In this document: piece after piece, positions 23,981 to 33,446 of the stretch
Numbering within the stretch: the stretch's first letter is position 1
Layout: every line of letters starts with the position of its first letter
Source: Nocardia sp. NBC_00565
GTDB lineage: Bacteria > Actinomycetota > Actinomycetes > Mycobacteriales > Mycobacteriaceae
DNA: 64,000 bases
Reading direction: 5' to 3'
NCBI RefSeq assembly: GCF_036345915.1
Contig: NZ_CP107785.1
Location: forward strand, 5,332,001-5,396,000
The notes under the pieces: generated by a model
Told to the model about the DNA's origin: nothing
What the model saw: the letters and a program-made list of their open reading frames with translations, nothing else
Databases searched by the model: none
Made by a program: the position numbers and the translations under genes

Positions 23981-24784
23981 ATGAGCGAGGCTGTGATCCC
24001 TGCCGCAGTGGGCACCACCCCGGGCGTTACTCCCGAGTCGGCCGTCGAGCCGCTGCCGCTGACCGGCGAGCGGACCGTACCCGGCATCGCCGAGGAGAAC
24101 TACTGGTTTCGTCGGCACGAGATCGTCTATGCGCGGCTGCTCGAGCGGTGCGCGGGAAAGACGGTGCTGGAGGCCGGATCCGGCGAGGGCTACGGCGCGA
24201 ACATGATCGCCGATATCGCCACCAAGGTGATCGGACTGGACTATGACACCAGCGCGGTCGCGCACGTACGCGCCCGCTACCCGCGCGTGGAGATGCTCCA
24301 GGGCAACCTCGCCGCGCTGCCGCTGGATGACGAGTCGGTCGATGTCGTGGTGAATTTCCAGGTCATCGAACACCTCTGGGACCAGAGCCAGTTCATCCGG
24401 GAATGCCTGCGGGTGCTGCGTCCCGGCGGCGAACTGCTGATCAGCACGCCCAATCGGATCACCTTCTCGCCCGGTCGCGATACCCCGCTCAACCCGTTCC
24501 ACACCCGCGAACTCAACGCCGCCGAACTCACCGAACTGCTCGTCGAGGCCGGTTTCCGGGTCACGCTGATGACCGGCGTGCACCACGGCCCGACCCTGCA
24601 GGCGTTGGACGCCAAGCACGGTGGCTCGTTCATCGACGCCCAGATCGAGCGCGCGCTGGCCGGTGAGCCGTGGCCCGCCGAGCTGACCGCCGACGTCGCC
24701 GCCGTCACCATCGACGATTTCGCGCTGATCACCGAGGACATCGACGCGAGCCTCGACTTGGTCGCCATCGCGGTGAAACCTTGA
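23981..24784 (+). CDS. Class I SAM-dependent methyltransferase of the MGLP locus
   Basis: 267 residues. SAM-binding motif I VLEAGSGEGYGANMIA, then VIGLDYDTSAVAHV, and VVNFQVIEHLWDQSQF. It corresponds in position and type to M. tuberculosis Rv3030, which was placed in the methylglucose lipopolysaccharide pathway. Such an enzyme would O-methylate glucose units of the polysaccharide. The stop overlaps the start of the GH57 gene (TTGA), so the two are coupled. Which hydroxyl is methylated cannot be read from the sequence. Confidence 0.85.
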   Translation: MSEAVIPAAVGTTPGVTPESAVEPLPLTGERTVPGIAEENYWFRRHEIVYARLLERCAGKTVLEAGSGEGYGANMIADIATKVIGLDYDTSAVAHVRARYPRVEMLQGNLAALPLDDESVDVVVNFQVIEHLWDQSQFIRECLRVLRPGGELLISTPNRITFSPGRDTPLNPFHTRELNAAELTELLVEAGFRVTLMTGVHHGPTLQALDAKHGGSFIDAQIERALAGEPWPAELTADVAAVTIDDFALITEDIDASLDLVAIAVKP

Positions 24785-26322
24785 ACGAGGTTCCCGGCCA
24801 GTTCACCCTGGTCCTGCATTCCCATCTGCCCTGGCTGGCCCACCACGGCCGCTGGCCGGTCGGCGAGGAATGGCTCTACCAATCCTGGGCCGCCTCTTAC
24901 CTTCCGGTCGTCGAGGTACTGAGAACCCTGGCCGCGGAAGGCCGTTCACATCTGCTGAGCCTCGGCATCACACCGGTACTCGCCGCCCAGCTGGACGATC
25001 CGCATTGCCTGGCGGGCATGCACCATTGGCTCGGCAACTGGCAGCTGCGCGCCGACGAGGCCGCGATGGCGGGCAATATCGCGCTCGGCAGGCACGAGCA
25101 CCGGCTGGCCGGCGCCGCGCTCACGGAATTCGAACAGCATTGGCGCCACGGCGCGGCCCCGGTGTGGCGCCAACTCATCGACGCCGAGGCGATCGAACTG
25201 CTCGGCGGCCCGCTCGCCCACCCGTTCCAGCCGCTGCTCGACCCGCGCCTGCGCGCCTTCCAGCTCACCGAGGGTCTGTCCGACGCCCGGCATCGCTGGG
25301 GCCACACCCCTACCGGCATCTGGGCGCCCGAATGCGGCTACACCCCGGGCATGGAGACCGGATACGCCGCCGCGGGTGTGACGCATTTCATGGTCGACGG
25401 ACCCGCGCTGCGCGGCGACACCACGCTGGGACGCCCGGTGCGCGAATCCGATGTGGTGGCCTTCGGGCGGGATCTGCAAGTGAGCTACCGGGTTTGGTCG
25501 CCCAAATCCGGCTATCCGGGCCAGAGCGCCTACCGTGACTTTCATCACTATGACCACGCGACGGGTCTCAAACCGTCCCGCGTCACCGGCAAAACGGTGG
25601 CCGGTCCGGACAAGGCCCCCTACGACCCGGAGCTGGCGGCGGCCGCCGTGGTCCGCGACGTCGAGGATTTCGTGCGGACCGTGCGCGAGCGCCTGATCAG
25701 CGAATCCGCGCGCATCGACCGTCCGGCGCTGGTCGTCGCCGCCTTCGACACCGAACTGTTCGGACATTGGTGGCACGAGGGTCCGCAATGGCTTGCCCAG
25801 GTGTTGCGGACGCTGCCCGAGGCGGGCGTCACCGTTGGCACCTTGGCCGATGCCCGCGCGCGCGGGTTCGTCGGCGAGCCGGTGCCGCTGGCCGATTCGT
25901 CCTGGGGTTCGGGCAAGGACTGGCGGGTCTGGGCCGGTGATCAGGTCAAGGATCTGGTGGAACTCAACGACGAGATCGTCCGGCTCACCCTCGATACGGT
26001 AGACAAGATGCGGGCCGCGGACGGCAGTGTCGCACTGCGCGATCCGGTTGCCGATCAACTGCTGCGCGAGGCCGTGCTGACCGTCTCCAGCGACTGGGCG
26101 TTCATGGTCAGCAAGGACTCCGCGGCGGACTACGCACGCGAACGCGCACACCGGCACGCGCACGCCGTGCGGGAGATCGCGGCCGCCGTCGGTGCGGGCC
26201 AAGTCGCGAAAGCACAGCAGTTGGCGGCAGGATGGGGGGCGGCCGACGGGTTCTTCCCGGGTTTGGACGCACGGCGGCTGGCGATCGCGGACCGAGACTC
26301 CGCTCGAGAAGGACATTCATGA
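24781..26322 (+). CDS. Glycoside hydrolase family 57 protein (branching-enzyme type), MGLP locus
   Basis: 513 residues from TTG 24781, overlapping the methyltransferase stop; the open frame further upstream has no homology. N-terminal FTLVLHSHLPWLAHHGRWPVGE is the GH57 start. The nucleophile Glu lies in GIWAPECGY and the acid Asp in AAFDTELFGHWWHEG. The C-terminal helical domain carries SSWGSGKDWRVWAG and SSDWAFMVSKDSAADYA. GH57 enzymes of this layout form alpha-1,6 branches in alpha-glucans. It matches Rv3031, in the MGLP gene set. It is coupled to the glycosyltransferase gene by ATGA. Confidence 0.9.
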   Translation: MNEVPGQFTLVLHSHLPWLAHHGRWPVGEEWLYQSWAASYLPVVEVLRTLAAEGRSHLLSLGITPVLAAQLDDPHCLAGMHHWLGNWQLRADEAAMAGNIALGRHEHRLAGAALTEFEQHWRHGAAPVWRQLIDAEAIELLGGPLAHPFQPLLDPRLRAFQLTEGLSDARHRWGHTPTGIWAPECGYTPGMETGYAAAGVTHFMVDGPALRGDTTLGRPVRESDVVAFGRDLQVSYRVWSPKSGYPGQSAYRDFHHYDHATGLKPSRVTGKTVAGPDKAPYDPELAAAAVVRDVEDFVRTVRERLISESARIDRPALVVAAFDTELFGHWWHEGPQWLAQVLRTLPEAGVTVGTLADARARGFVGEPVPLADSSWGSGKDWRVWAGDQVKDLVELNDEIVRLTLDTVDKMRAADGSVALRDPVADQLLREAVLTVSSDWAFMVSKDSAADYARERAHRHAHAVREIAAAVGAGQVAKAQQLAAGWGAADGFFPGLDARRLAIADRDSAREGHS

Positions 26323-27572
26323 AGATCTTGATGGTGTCGTGGGAGTACCCACCGGTTGTGGTCGGTGGGTTGGGCCGCCATGTGCACCACCTGGCGGTCG
26401 AGCTGGCCGAGGCGGGCCACGAAGTGGTCGCACTCGCCCGCCGCCCCTCCGGCACCGACTCCGCGACCCACCCCACCCACTCCTTCATCGCCGAGGGCGT
26501 GCTGGTGGTCGCGGTCGCGGAGGATCCGCCCTGCTTCGACTTCGGCGAGGACATGCTCGCCTGGACGCTGGCCATGGGGCACGCGATGGTGCGCGCCGGA
26601 GTCGCGCTCGGTAAGCCCGGCATCGGCGACGGCTGGACCCCGGATGTGGTGCACGCGCACGACTGGCTGGTCGCGCATCCGGCGATCGCGCTGGCCGAGT
26701 ACTACGACGTGCCACTGGTCTCGACCATCCACGCGACCGAGGCCGGGCGGCACAGCGGCTGGGTCTCGGGCCGGGTCAACAAGCAAGTGCATTCGGTCGA
26801 ATGGTGGCTGGCCAACGAATCCGACGCGCTCATCACCTGCTCGGCTTCGATGAAGAACGAAGTGGAGCGCCTCTACGGCCACGAGCGGGTGCCGATGACG
26901 GTGATCCGCAACGGAATCGACGTGGGCGCGTGGACCTTTCGGCCCCGCTCGCCGCGCACCGGTCCGCCGCGGCTGCTGTATGTCGGCCGGCTCGAATACG
27001 AGAAGGGCGTGCAGGACGCGATCGCCGCGCTACCGCGCATCCGCCGTGCGCACCCCGGCACCACACTGACCATCGCGGGGATCGGCACCCAGTTCGAATG
27101 GCTGCGCGAGCGCGCCCGCGTACACCGGGTCGCCAGGGCCGTCACCTTCGCGGGCAAGCTCGGTCACGAGGAACTGCTCGGCTGGCTGCACGGGGCCGAC
27201 GCCATCGTGCTGCCCAGCCGCTACGAACCCTTCGGCATCGTCGCGCTCGAGGCCGCCGCCGCGGGCACCCCGCTGGTCACCTCCACCGCGGGCGGACTCG
27301 GCGAAGCCGTCATCGACGGCGTTACCGGCGCCTCCTTCGAGCCGGCCGATGTCGACGGCCTGGTCGATGCCGTACGCGCCACCCTCGACGATCCCGCCGC
27401 CGCCCAGGATCGCGCCTACGCCGCCCGCGAACGCCTCACCGCCGATTTCGCCTGGGACGTGGTCGCCGCCGAAACCGCCCTCGTCTACTCCTCCGCCAAA
27501 CGCCGAGTCCGCAACCCCCTCGGCCGCCCCACCATCGTCGAACGCCCCCTCCCCGAACGCGACCCCAAGTAG
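26319..27572 (+). CDS. Alpha-1,4-glucosyltransferase of the MGLP locus (GT4/GT5 fold)
   Basis: 417 residues from ATG 26319, overlapping the GH57 stop and preceded by GAGAAGGA. The N-terminus MKILMVSWEYPPVVVGGLGRHVH is typical of glycogen-synthase-like enzymes. VIRNGIDVGAW and RLLYVGRLEYEKGVQDAI mark the sugar-nucleotide domain. The ExxxxxxxE motif is YEPFGIVALEAAAAG. The counterpart of Rv3032, which elongates the methylglucose polysaccharide and shares work with the GlgM/GlgA route. The Pro/Arg-rich tail after residue 390 is probably disordered. Confidence 0.92.
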   Translation: MKILMVSWEYPPVVVGGLGRHVHHLAVELAEAGHEVVALARRPSGTDSATHPTHSFIAEGVLVVAVAEDPPCFDFGEDMLAWTLAMGHAMVRAGVALGKPGIGDGWTPDVVHAHDWLVAHPAIALAEYYDVPLVSTIHATEAGRHSGWVSGRVNKQVHSVEWWLANESDALITCSASMKNEVERLYGHERVPMTVIRNGIDVGAWTFRPRSPRTGPPRLLYVGRLEYEKGVQDAIAALPRIRRAHPGTTLTIAGIGTQFEWLRERARVHRVARAVTFAGKLGHEELLGWLHGADAIVLPSRYEPFGIVALEAAAAGTPLVTSTAGGLGEAVIDGVTGASFEPADVDGLVDAVRATLDDPAAAQDRAYAARERLTADFAWDVVAAETALVYSSAKRRVRNPLGRPTIVERPLPERDPK

Positions 27573-27575
27573 GAC

Positions 27576-28115
27576 CTACGCCTCGAGCTTCTTGACGATC
27601 TTCTGGATGGTCAGCCAGGTTCGGGTGGTGATGTCCTTGCCGTAGGTCTTGTCGAGCCAGGCCATGAAGTTGGTGGTCTGCGGGGTGCTGTTGTCGATGA
27701 CAGTGAGGAAGGCGCGGGAAGGCTTGTCATAGCCGATGATTCGGGTCAGCTCGTCGACCAGCTCGGGGGGTTCGGCCTGGGGTTCGGGGTCCTTGAAGAA
27801 GGTGACGGTGAGGTAGGAGCCGCGTTGATGGGCCAGGCCTTCGAACGGGTCGCGGTCCAGTAGGGCGCGCAGTTCTTCGTAGCTGCGGATGATCGTGCCG
27901 CCGGGGATGCCGAGCTCGCGATTGAGCGCCTCTTGGATCCGCGCCTCCAGCTCGGGCACATCGGTGTCGGCGCACCGGAACACCACATTGCCGCTCGACA
28001 GCAGCGTCGCGACCTTCTCGAACCCGAGCCCCTCGAACACCGCGCGCAGCTTGTCGTTCTTCATATTCGGGTTGGTCGGCATGATCCCGCGCAACAGCGC
28101 CGCGTACCTGTTCAT
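27576..28115 (-). CDS. DUF1697 family protein
   Basis: 179 residues. Starts MNRYAALLRGI with NPNMKNDKLRAVFEGLGFEKVATLLSSGNVVF, the conserved DUF1697 opening, and ends TTRTWLTIQKIVKKLE, the conserved close. No biochemical function is established for the family. It is convergent with the glycosyltransferase gene, only three bases between the stops. It is not part of the MGLP operon and interrupts the backbone gene order. Confidence 0.88.
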   Translation of the reverse strand: MNRYAALLRGIMPTNPNMKNDKLRAVFEGLGFEKVATLLSSGNVVFRCADTDVPELEARIQEALNRELGIPGGTIIRSYEELRALLDRDPFEGLAHQRGSYLTVTFFKDPEPQAEPPELVDELTRIIGYDKPSRAFLTVIDNSTPQTTNFMAWLDKTYGKDITTRTWLTIQKIVKKLEA

Positions 28116-28305
28116 ATCGTGACCGTACCGAGTTCGACCGACACCGACCGCGCATCCGGCAGGCCCGCGCAGTGGGCCGACGGACTGAGGCCGCGGACGC
28201 GTTCGAACGCGAACCCGTCGCGGTAGCCGACTTCGCTAGCTGGTCGCCGCCGTTTCGCGCAGCCGGTCGGTGGCCAGCGCGAAGGGTGCCTGCGCAGGCA
28301 CCCGA

Positions 28306-29055
28306 CTACGCGGACTGGGTGGCGCCGTTCTTCTTGCGCTCGATGTCTTCCAGTGCGGCAATGTATTTCGCGCGCTCCTCGGCGCCGGCTTCCCAGGTCG
28401 CCTTGCGGTTCTTGACGACCTTGGCGGGGGCGCCGACGGCGATGCTGTAGTCGGGGATCTCGCCCTTGACCACCGCGTGCGCACCGAGGACGCAGCCGCG
28501 ACCGACGCGGGTTTCGCGCAGCACGGTGACCTTGGCGGCGATCCAGGTGTCCGGGCCGATGCGGACCGGGCTCTTCACGATGCCCTGGTCCTTGATGGGC
28601 ATGGTGATGTCGTCCATGCGGTGGTCGAAGTCGCAGATATAGCACCAGTCCGCGACCAGGGTCGACTCGCCGATCTCGATATCGAGGTAGGTGTTGACCA
28701 CGTTGTCCTTGCCGAAGACGACCTTGTCGCCGATGCGCAGCGATCCCTCGTGGCAGCGAATGGCATTACCGTCGCCGATATGCACCCAGCGGCCGATCTC
28801 CATCCGGCTCAGTTCCGGGGTCGCGTGGATCTCGACGCGTTTGCCGAGGAAGACCATGCCACGCAAGACGATGTGCGGGTTGGCCGCCTTGAATTTGAAC
28901 AACCGGTAGTAGCGCACCAGATACCAAGGCGTGTAGGCCTTGTTCGCGAGCACCCAGCGCAACGAAGCCAGCGTCAGAAATCGCGCCTGCTGCGGATCCC
29001 GGCGGCGCGAACCGCGCCACCGTGTGCGCAACGGTGCGCCCCACATGCTCGTCAC
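28306..29055 (-). CDS. Left-handed beta-helix O-acetyltransferase, MGLP locus
   Basis: 249 residues from GTG 29055, with GGGAG eight bases upstream; ATG 29046 is possible. The longer frame to 29790 is spurious because it runs through the divergent promoter and lipoprotein gene. A hexapeptide-repeat domain covers most of it: IGDGNAIRCHEGSLRIGDKVVFG, then IGPDTWIAAKVTVL and VGRGCVLGAHAVVKGEIPDYSIAVGAPAKVVK, the signature of WbbJ/NodL-type acetyltransferases. It matches Rv3034c, proposed to add short acyl groups to MGLP. The C-terminal coil is AEERAKYIAALEDIERKK. Confidence 0.87.
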   Translation of the reverse strand: MTSMWGAPLRTRWRGSRRRDPQQARFLTLASLRWVLANKAYTPWYLVRYYRLFKFKAANPHIVLRGMVFLGKRVEIHATPELSRMEIGRWVHIGDGNAIRCHEGSLRIGDKVVFGKDNVVNTYLDIEIGESTLVADWCYICDFDHRMDDITMPIKDQGIVKSPVRIGPDTWIAAKVTVLRETRVGRGCVLGAHAVVKGEIPDYSIAVGAPAKVVKNRKATWEAGAEERAKYIAALEDIERKKNGATQSA

Positions 29056-29371
29056 GAACTCATCTCCCGTCGTGGTCCTTCGGTCGCGACCAGCCCGGTC
29101 GCGACCGATAGAGCTTATCCGGCGCGGCCCGACGGGGTCCGGCCAGCGTCCGCACCGAATCGGCGGCGGCCCTACCAGCCGATCTTCACCCGCTCGTAAA
29201 ACACCGCCAGGACCCGTACAACGTTGCCCGCGCCTCCCGTACAGTGACTGCTGCGCCGCCGACGGCGGCCCGACACCTCCACGCGGGCAACCCGACCTAG
29301 GTGGTGCGTGTACGGGGGGTCGACACGCTTTAGTCTCGTCCGAGCGGCCAACGACGACAGGAGTGCAGCAA
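29056..29371. other. Divergent promoter region, no gene seen
   Basis: 316 bases between the acetyltransferase gene and the lipoprotein gene, which run in opposite directions. I see no intact small gene or clear operator. The last 15 bases hold ACAGGAG, the ribosome-binding site of the lipoprotein gene. Confidence 0.5.
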
Positions 29372-30712
29372 GTGCGAAGCGGCGGCGTACTGGCCAACCC
29401 GGCGCGCGGGCTGACCTTGTCCCGGCTGCGGACGGCGGCGGCGCTGGCCGCGGTCGGCGCGCTGGCATTGGCGGGCTGCGGCACCGATGTCGACGACATC
29501 ACCGTTGGATCCGGCAAAGGCTGGACCTCCGCGCACCACGACGGCCGCAACGACGGCGTCAGCCCGGTCACCGGATCGCGCAAACTATCGCTGAGCTGGT
29601 CGCGACCGGTCGGTGGGCCGATCGAACAGGCCGTCACGATCGGTCCGGACGGGCAGCTGTTCCTCACCACCCTGACTCCGAACAACTGTGCCATTCTCTC
29701 GCTGCAGATGCCGACCGGTCGCAAGCGCTTCTGCAATCCGCTCGGGCCGAATGCGATCTCCGCGCCGCCGGTGGTCGACAGCGGCAGCAACGTCTATGTC
29801 GGCGACGACGGCGGGTTCAGTGGGTTCAACTCGATCGGACAGCCGCGCTGGCGGACTCCCGTTGCGGGCGTACCGGTTTCGGCGCAGTTCACCGGCGACG
29901 GGAAAATCCTGACGATCACCCAGTCCGGTCAGGTGGACGTGCTGAGCCGCCAGACCGGCGAACGCGTCGTCGGCACCACGCAACTGCTCGGCGATCCCGA
30001 TTTCCTGGCGTACCCCGATCTCACGCGCCCCGCGTCGGGTCAGGGTCTCGACGATTGCACCGTCGGCGGACCGCAGTGCCCGGTCGCCAATATCTCGCCG
30101 ATCGACACTGCCAGCGGCCGCTTCTTCGTCACGCTGTGGAAGCCGGGTAAGCCGACCGCGGCACTGGTCGCATTGCGCTACGCCGACAACAAGATCCAGC
30201 AGGACTGGAGCGCGGACCTGCTCGCCGAGGGCAGCGCGACCAGCCCCACCCTGTCCGCCGACGGCCGCACCGTCTACGTCGGCGACAACACCCATCGCCT
30301 TATCGCGGTAGACGCCGCCGACGGTCACACCAAATGGGTCCAAACCCTGGAATGGGCTCCGCGCGGCGGCATTTCGGTCGCAGGCGACGGCCTCATCATC
30401 CCGGCTGGCGACGACGGCCACCTGCTCGCCCTGCGCGATAACGGCGACTCTGCCGAGGTCGTCTGGGAGCGCAAGGATCTCGCCCTGCGCGGCACCCCCG
30501 TCCAAACCGCGGGCGACACCGGCTACACCGCCGCCGCCATCGGCGACGGCATCAACCTGATCACCTTCGACACCAAGACCGGCGCCACCGTCGACTCCGA
30601 CGTCCTCCCGGACGCCAAGGGCACCACCACCGGCACCTCCGTCGGCGCCAAGGGCGAAGTAGTCCTCGCCACCCGCATAGGCGAAGTCTTCATCTTCAAA
30701 CCCGACCACTGA
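29372..30712 (+). CDS. PQQ-like beta-propeller lipoprotein
   Basis: 446 residues from GTG 29372, nine bases after ACAGGAG. A signal peptide ends in the lipobox LALAGC (Cys at about residue 35), so it is anchored outside the membrane. The rest is repeated beta-propeller blades: NVYVGDDGGFSGFN, TVYVGDNTHRLIAVDAADGHTKWV and LLALRDNGDSAEVVWERKD. The blades resemble BamB/PQQ repeats but no PQQ enzyme residues are evident, so a binding or scaffold role is likely. It matches Rv3035 in the same place. Possible contact with cell-envelope polysaccharide is a guess from the neighbourhood. Confidence 0.87.
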   Translation: MRSGGVLANPARGLTLSRLRTAAALAAVGALALAGCGTDVDDITVGSGKGWTSAHHDGRNDGVSPVTGSRKLSLSWSRPVGGPIEQAVTIGPDGQLFLTTLTPNNCAILSLQMPTGRKRFCNPLGPNAISAPPVVDSGSNVYVGDDGGFSGFNSIGQPRWRTPVAGVPVSAQFTGDGKILTITQSGQVDVLSRQTGERVVGTTQLLGDPDFLAYPDLTRPASGQGLDDCTVGGPQCPVANISPIDTASGRFFVTLWKPGKPTAALVALRYADNKIQQDWSADLLAEGSATSPTLSADGRTVYVGDNTHRLIAVDAADGHTKWVQTLEWAPRGGISVAGDGLIIPAGDDGHLLALRDNGDSAEVVWERKDLALRGTPVQTAGDTGYTAAAIGDGINLITFDTKTGATVDSDVLPDAKGTTTGTSVGAKGEVVLATRIGEVFIFKPDH

Positions 30713-30802
30713 CGCCCCGCGCCACGCGCGTTGGACAGTCGATCACCATGCGCTGATGCGGGCAAACGTCGAGCTCCCCTGCTCCTGCGCATTCTCGTCG
30801 GA

Positions 30803-31963
30803 TCAGGTGGTGCAGAGGAAGGCCGCGGCGGTACGGGATATTCGGGTCAGGACGAGGGTGTAGGGGTTGGTGCCGCGGAGTTTGAGGCGTTTACGGAGGG
30901 TGTCGGGGTCGATATCGAGACCGCGGATGAGGATTTCGAGGGAGCCGCAGTCGCGGCGGGCAAGTTCTCGGCGGAGGGTCTTTTCGCGGAGTTCGAGACG
31001 GTCGACGATGCGGAAGCCGCGAACGCCGTCGGGGACGCTGTTGCCGGTGAGGTAGGCGATATTCGGATCCAGTTGCCAGAGGCCGTGTTTCGCGGCGTAG
31101 TGGCGGACCAGGCCCGCGCGCACGATCGCGCCGTCGGGGTCGATGAGCCATTCGCCGGGCGGCTGGTCGGGAATCTCGTCCGGATCGGCGTCGGTGTAGG
31201 CGACGGATCCGCCGCGGGAGGTGAGGACGGTGGCGCGGCGGGTGACGCCGGGCTCCGACAGCCCGGCCGACCACAGGCAGGCCTCGCGGACCGCGCCGTC
31301 GAGGGAGACGATCTCGATCTCACCGGACCAGTCCAGACGGTCGAAATCGAGTCCGGGAGCACACTTTACGGCGAGGTCGCGGCCGGGATAGGCGGCCAGC
31401 AGATCCGGCAGCGGCGGCTGCAGTTTCGCCGGATCGTGAGTGCGCCGGCCGTCCGCGCGGCGGGCCGGATCGGCGATGACAACCGTGCCGGTGCTGCACG
31501 GCACCAGGGCATCGGCCTTGGCCAGCAGGACATTTCGGGATTCGGCCAGATTGTGCGCGGCCATCGACAGGCGCACGTCATCGAGGTCGCTGCCGAGCAC
31601 CGAGGGACAGACGCGGGCCAGCTCGATGAGCTCGGCACCGATCGAGCAGGTCACGTCGTGCACAGTGCGCCCGGACAGCCGGTCGGCACGGTGGCGGGCC
31701 ACCAGCGTCGGTGTGGCCTGTTGCAGTGCGTCGTCGGTGAACAGCCACCATCCCGGGTCGACCAGCTTGGCCGCGGCGCGGCGGCGCAGGCGCACGGTTT
31801 CCACGAGCGCGCCCGACCGCGCGCCGAACTCGCGACGCACCCGCTCCAGATCGTGCAGATGCGTCGCCGGGGTCAGCTCCAGCCGGTCCACCTCGGCCAG
31901 TGCGGCGACACCCGCCGCACTGCCGAGGAAAACGACATCATCGCGGCCGAAGCTGTATCCCAC
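30803..31963 (-). CDS. Class I methyltransferase with THUMP-like C-terminal domain
   Basis: 386 residues from GTG 31963, which overlaps the preceding stop by one base (TAGTG), so translation is coupled. N-terminal helical part, then a Rossmann methyltransferase: VHDVTCSIGAELIELARV, VLGSDLDDVRLSMAAHN and GTVVIADPARR. The C-terminal THUMP-like segment has LRRELARRDCGSLEILIRGLDIDPDTLRKRLKL. The layout suggests methylation of an RNA. The M. tuberculosis counterpart, Rv3037c, has also been listed with the MGLP genes, so the substrate is open. Confidence 0.82.
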   Translation of the reverse strand: MGYSFGRDDVVFLGSAAGVAALAEVDRLELTPATHLHDLERVRREFGARSGALVETVRLRRRAAAKLVDPGWWLFTDDALQQATPTLVARHRADRLSGRTVHDVTCSIGAELIELARVCPSVLGSDLDDVRLSMAAHNLAESRNVLLAKADALVPCSTGTVVIADPARRADGRRTHDPAKLQPPLPDLLAAYPGRDLAVKCAPGLDFDRLDWSGEIEIVSLDGAVREACLWSAGLSEPGVTRRATVLTSRGGSVAYTDADPDEIPDQPPGEWLIDPDGAIVRAGLVRHYAAKHGLWQLDPNIAYLTGNSVPDGVRGFRIVDRLELREKTLRRELARRDCGSLEILIRGLDIDPDTLRKRLKLRGTNPYTLVLTRISRTAAAFLCTT

Positions 31964-32940
31964 TATTTAGCGGCAGAGCCGGGCTTCACGCCGGTGATCA
32001 TGGCGTTGTAGAAGAACTGGCGCGGCACGATGCGGCGCATGACGTTCTCGTCCAGCCAGCTCAGCCCCAGCCACGCGCGGTACATCGCCATCCGGTAGCC
32101 CATGGTGAGCTTCTCCTCCGGCACGGCCGCCTCGAAGGTGCGCACCGGCCAGCCCCACAGCGCCGCCGCGAACTCCTCGGTGCTCGCCTTGACCTCGGTG
32201 GCACCCGCCCGGCGCGACATCGCCTCCAGATCGCTCGGATCGAAGGTGTGCAGGTCGACGACCGCCTCCAGCGCCGCGGCGCGCGAGGACTCGTCCAGTT
32301 CGGCCTGCGGACGCCGCCACCCCGAGAGTGCGGGCAGTTTGGTGACGGTGGTGGTGGCCTTCCAGGTGATACGGCCGAGCCAGCGGGCGTAGAAATTGCC
32401 CGCCGTGGTCGGTTCACCGGCGAAGACGAAACGCCCGCCCGGCTTGAGCACGCGCAGGCACTCCTTGAGCGCCAGCTCCACATCCGGGATGTGGTGCAGC
32501 ACCGCGTGGCCGACGACGAGGTCGAAGGTGTCGTCCTCGTACGGGATGGTCTCCGCGTCGGCGACCCGGCCGTCGACATCGAGACCCAGGTGCTCGGCAT
32601 TGCGCAGCGCGACCTTGACCATGCCCGGCGACAGGTCGGTGACCGAACCGGACTTCGCGATGCCACCCTGCATGAGGTTCAGCAGGAAGAATCCGGTGCC
32701 ACAGCCCAGTTCCAGTGCACGCCCGTAGGGCAGCGGCGCGGGACCGACCGCGGCGTCGAACCGGCCGCGGGCATAGTCGATACAGCGCTCATCATAGGAA
32801 ATCGACCATTTGTCGTCATAGGTCTCGGCTTCCCAGTCGTGGTAGAGCACCTGGGCGAGCTTCGTATCCTTCAGCGCAGCTTCGACCTCGGCCTCAGTGG
32901 CATGCGGGTTCGGCGCCGGGTCATCGGGGTGGACCGTCAT
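31963..32940 (-). CDS. Class I SAM-dependent methyltransferase
   Basis: 325 residues. ALELGCGTGFFLLNLMQGG is SAM motif I; VVGHAVLHHIPDVELALKECLRVLKPGGRFVFAGEP covers the later motifs. The C-terminal helical part DENVMRRIVPRQFFYNAMITG is characteristic of the Rv3038c group. It is the first gene of a two-gene coupled unit with the THUMP-like protein. The substrate is unknown; the long C-terminal extension suggests a lipid or polyketide-like substrate, but that is weak. Confidence 0.87.
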   Translation of the reverse strand: MTVHPDDPAPNPHATEAEVEAALKDTKLAQVLYHDWEAETYDDKWSISYDERCIDYARGRFDAAVGPAPLPYGRALELGCGTGFFLLNLMQGGIAKSGSVTDLSPGMVKVALRNAEHLGLDVDGRVADAETIPYEDDTFDLVVGHAVLHHIPDVELALKECLRVLKPGGRFVFAGEPTTAGNFYARWLGRITWKATTTVTKLPALSGWRRPQAELDESSRAAALEAVVDLHTFDPSDLEAMSRRAGATEVKASTEEFAAALWGWPVRTFEAAVPEEKLTMGYRMAMYRAWLGLSWLDENVMRRIVPRQFFYNAMITGVKPGSAAK

Positions 32941-33446
32941 GGTGGGCTAGCCTAGCCAACCCTGCGCCGCGCGTCTTCAGCGGACCAGTGAGTAACCTCC
33001 TGATTCGACCTTGCCGACCTGCGGTCGAAATCTCGTTCTGGTTCCGGGCCGCTCCGATGATCCACCCCGGCACCGCCGAAATCCGTGAATGCGGCCAGCA
33101 CGCTGGGACTCGAGCCGGATCCGTGATCACCGAGCGGCATCGGTGCGATCCGGCATGCCGAGCAGGAACGTGTTCCTGTTTGTGGTCTCGGTGGCGATCG
33201 AATCGCCCCGTATTCGCCCGAGGCGATCGAGGCCGAAGCGACCCGCAGTCACGGAATCCGGCGGACGCGGCCGAACCTCGATCGACAATCAGTCGTCAGT
33301 GCCGCCGAATCATCCCCGTGCGTAACAGGCTCGGCCGAATCCGGTCCGGGCGTGGCCCGGCCGTCAACGCGCGTCGACCGCCGGATCCAGCGTGCTGCGC
33401 GAGCTCGACCGCGAGTGCGCCCACCGTCGACGTCTCGACGGCCGCT
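32941..33446. other. 506-base spacer, no gene seen
   Basis: Between the methyltransferase start and the crotonase stop. Open frames here are short or low-complexity and lack ribosome-binding sites. I recognise no RNA, repeat or pseudogene. The first 60 bases should hold the promoter of the methyltransferase pair. Confidence 0.5.

Noticed and set aside
28306..29790. 494-residue version of the acetyltransferase
   Set aside because: The N-terminal half runs through the divergent promoter and antisense to the lipoprotein gene; the true start is near 29046-29055.
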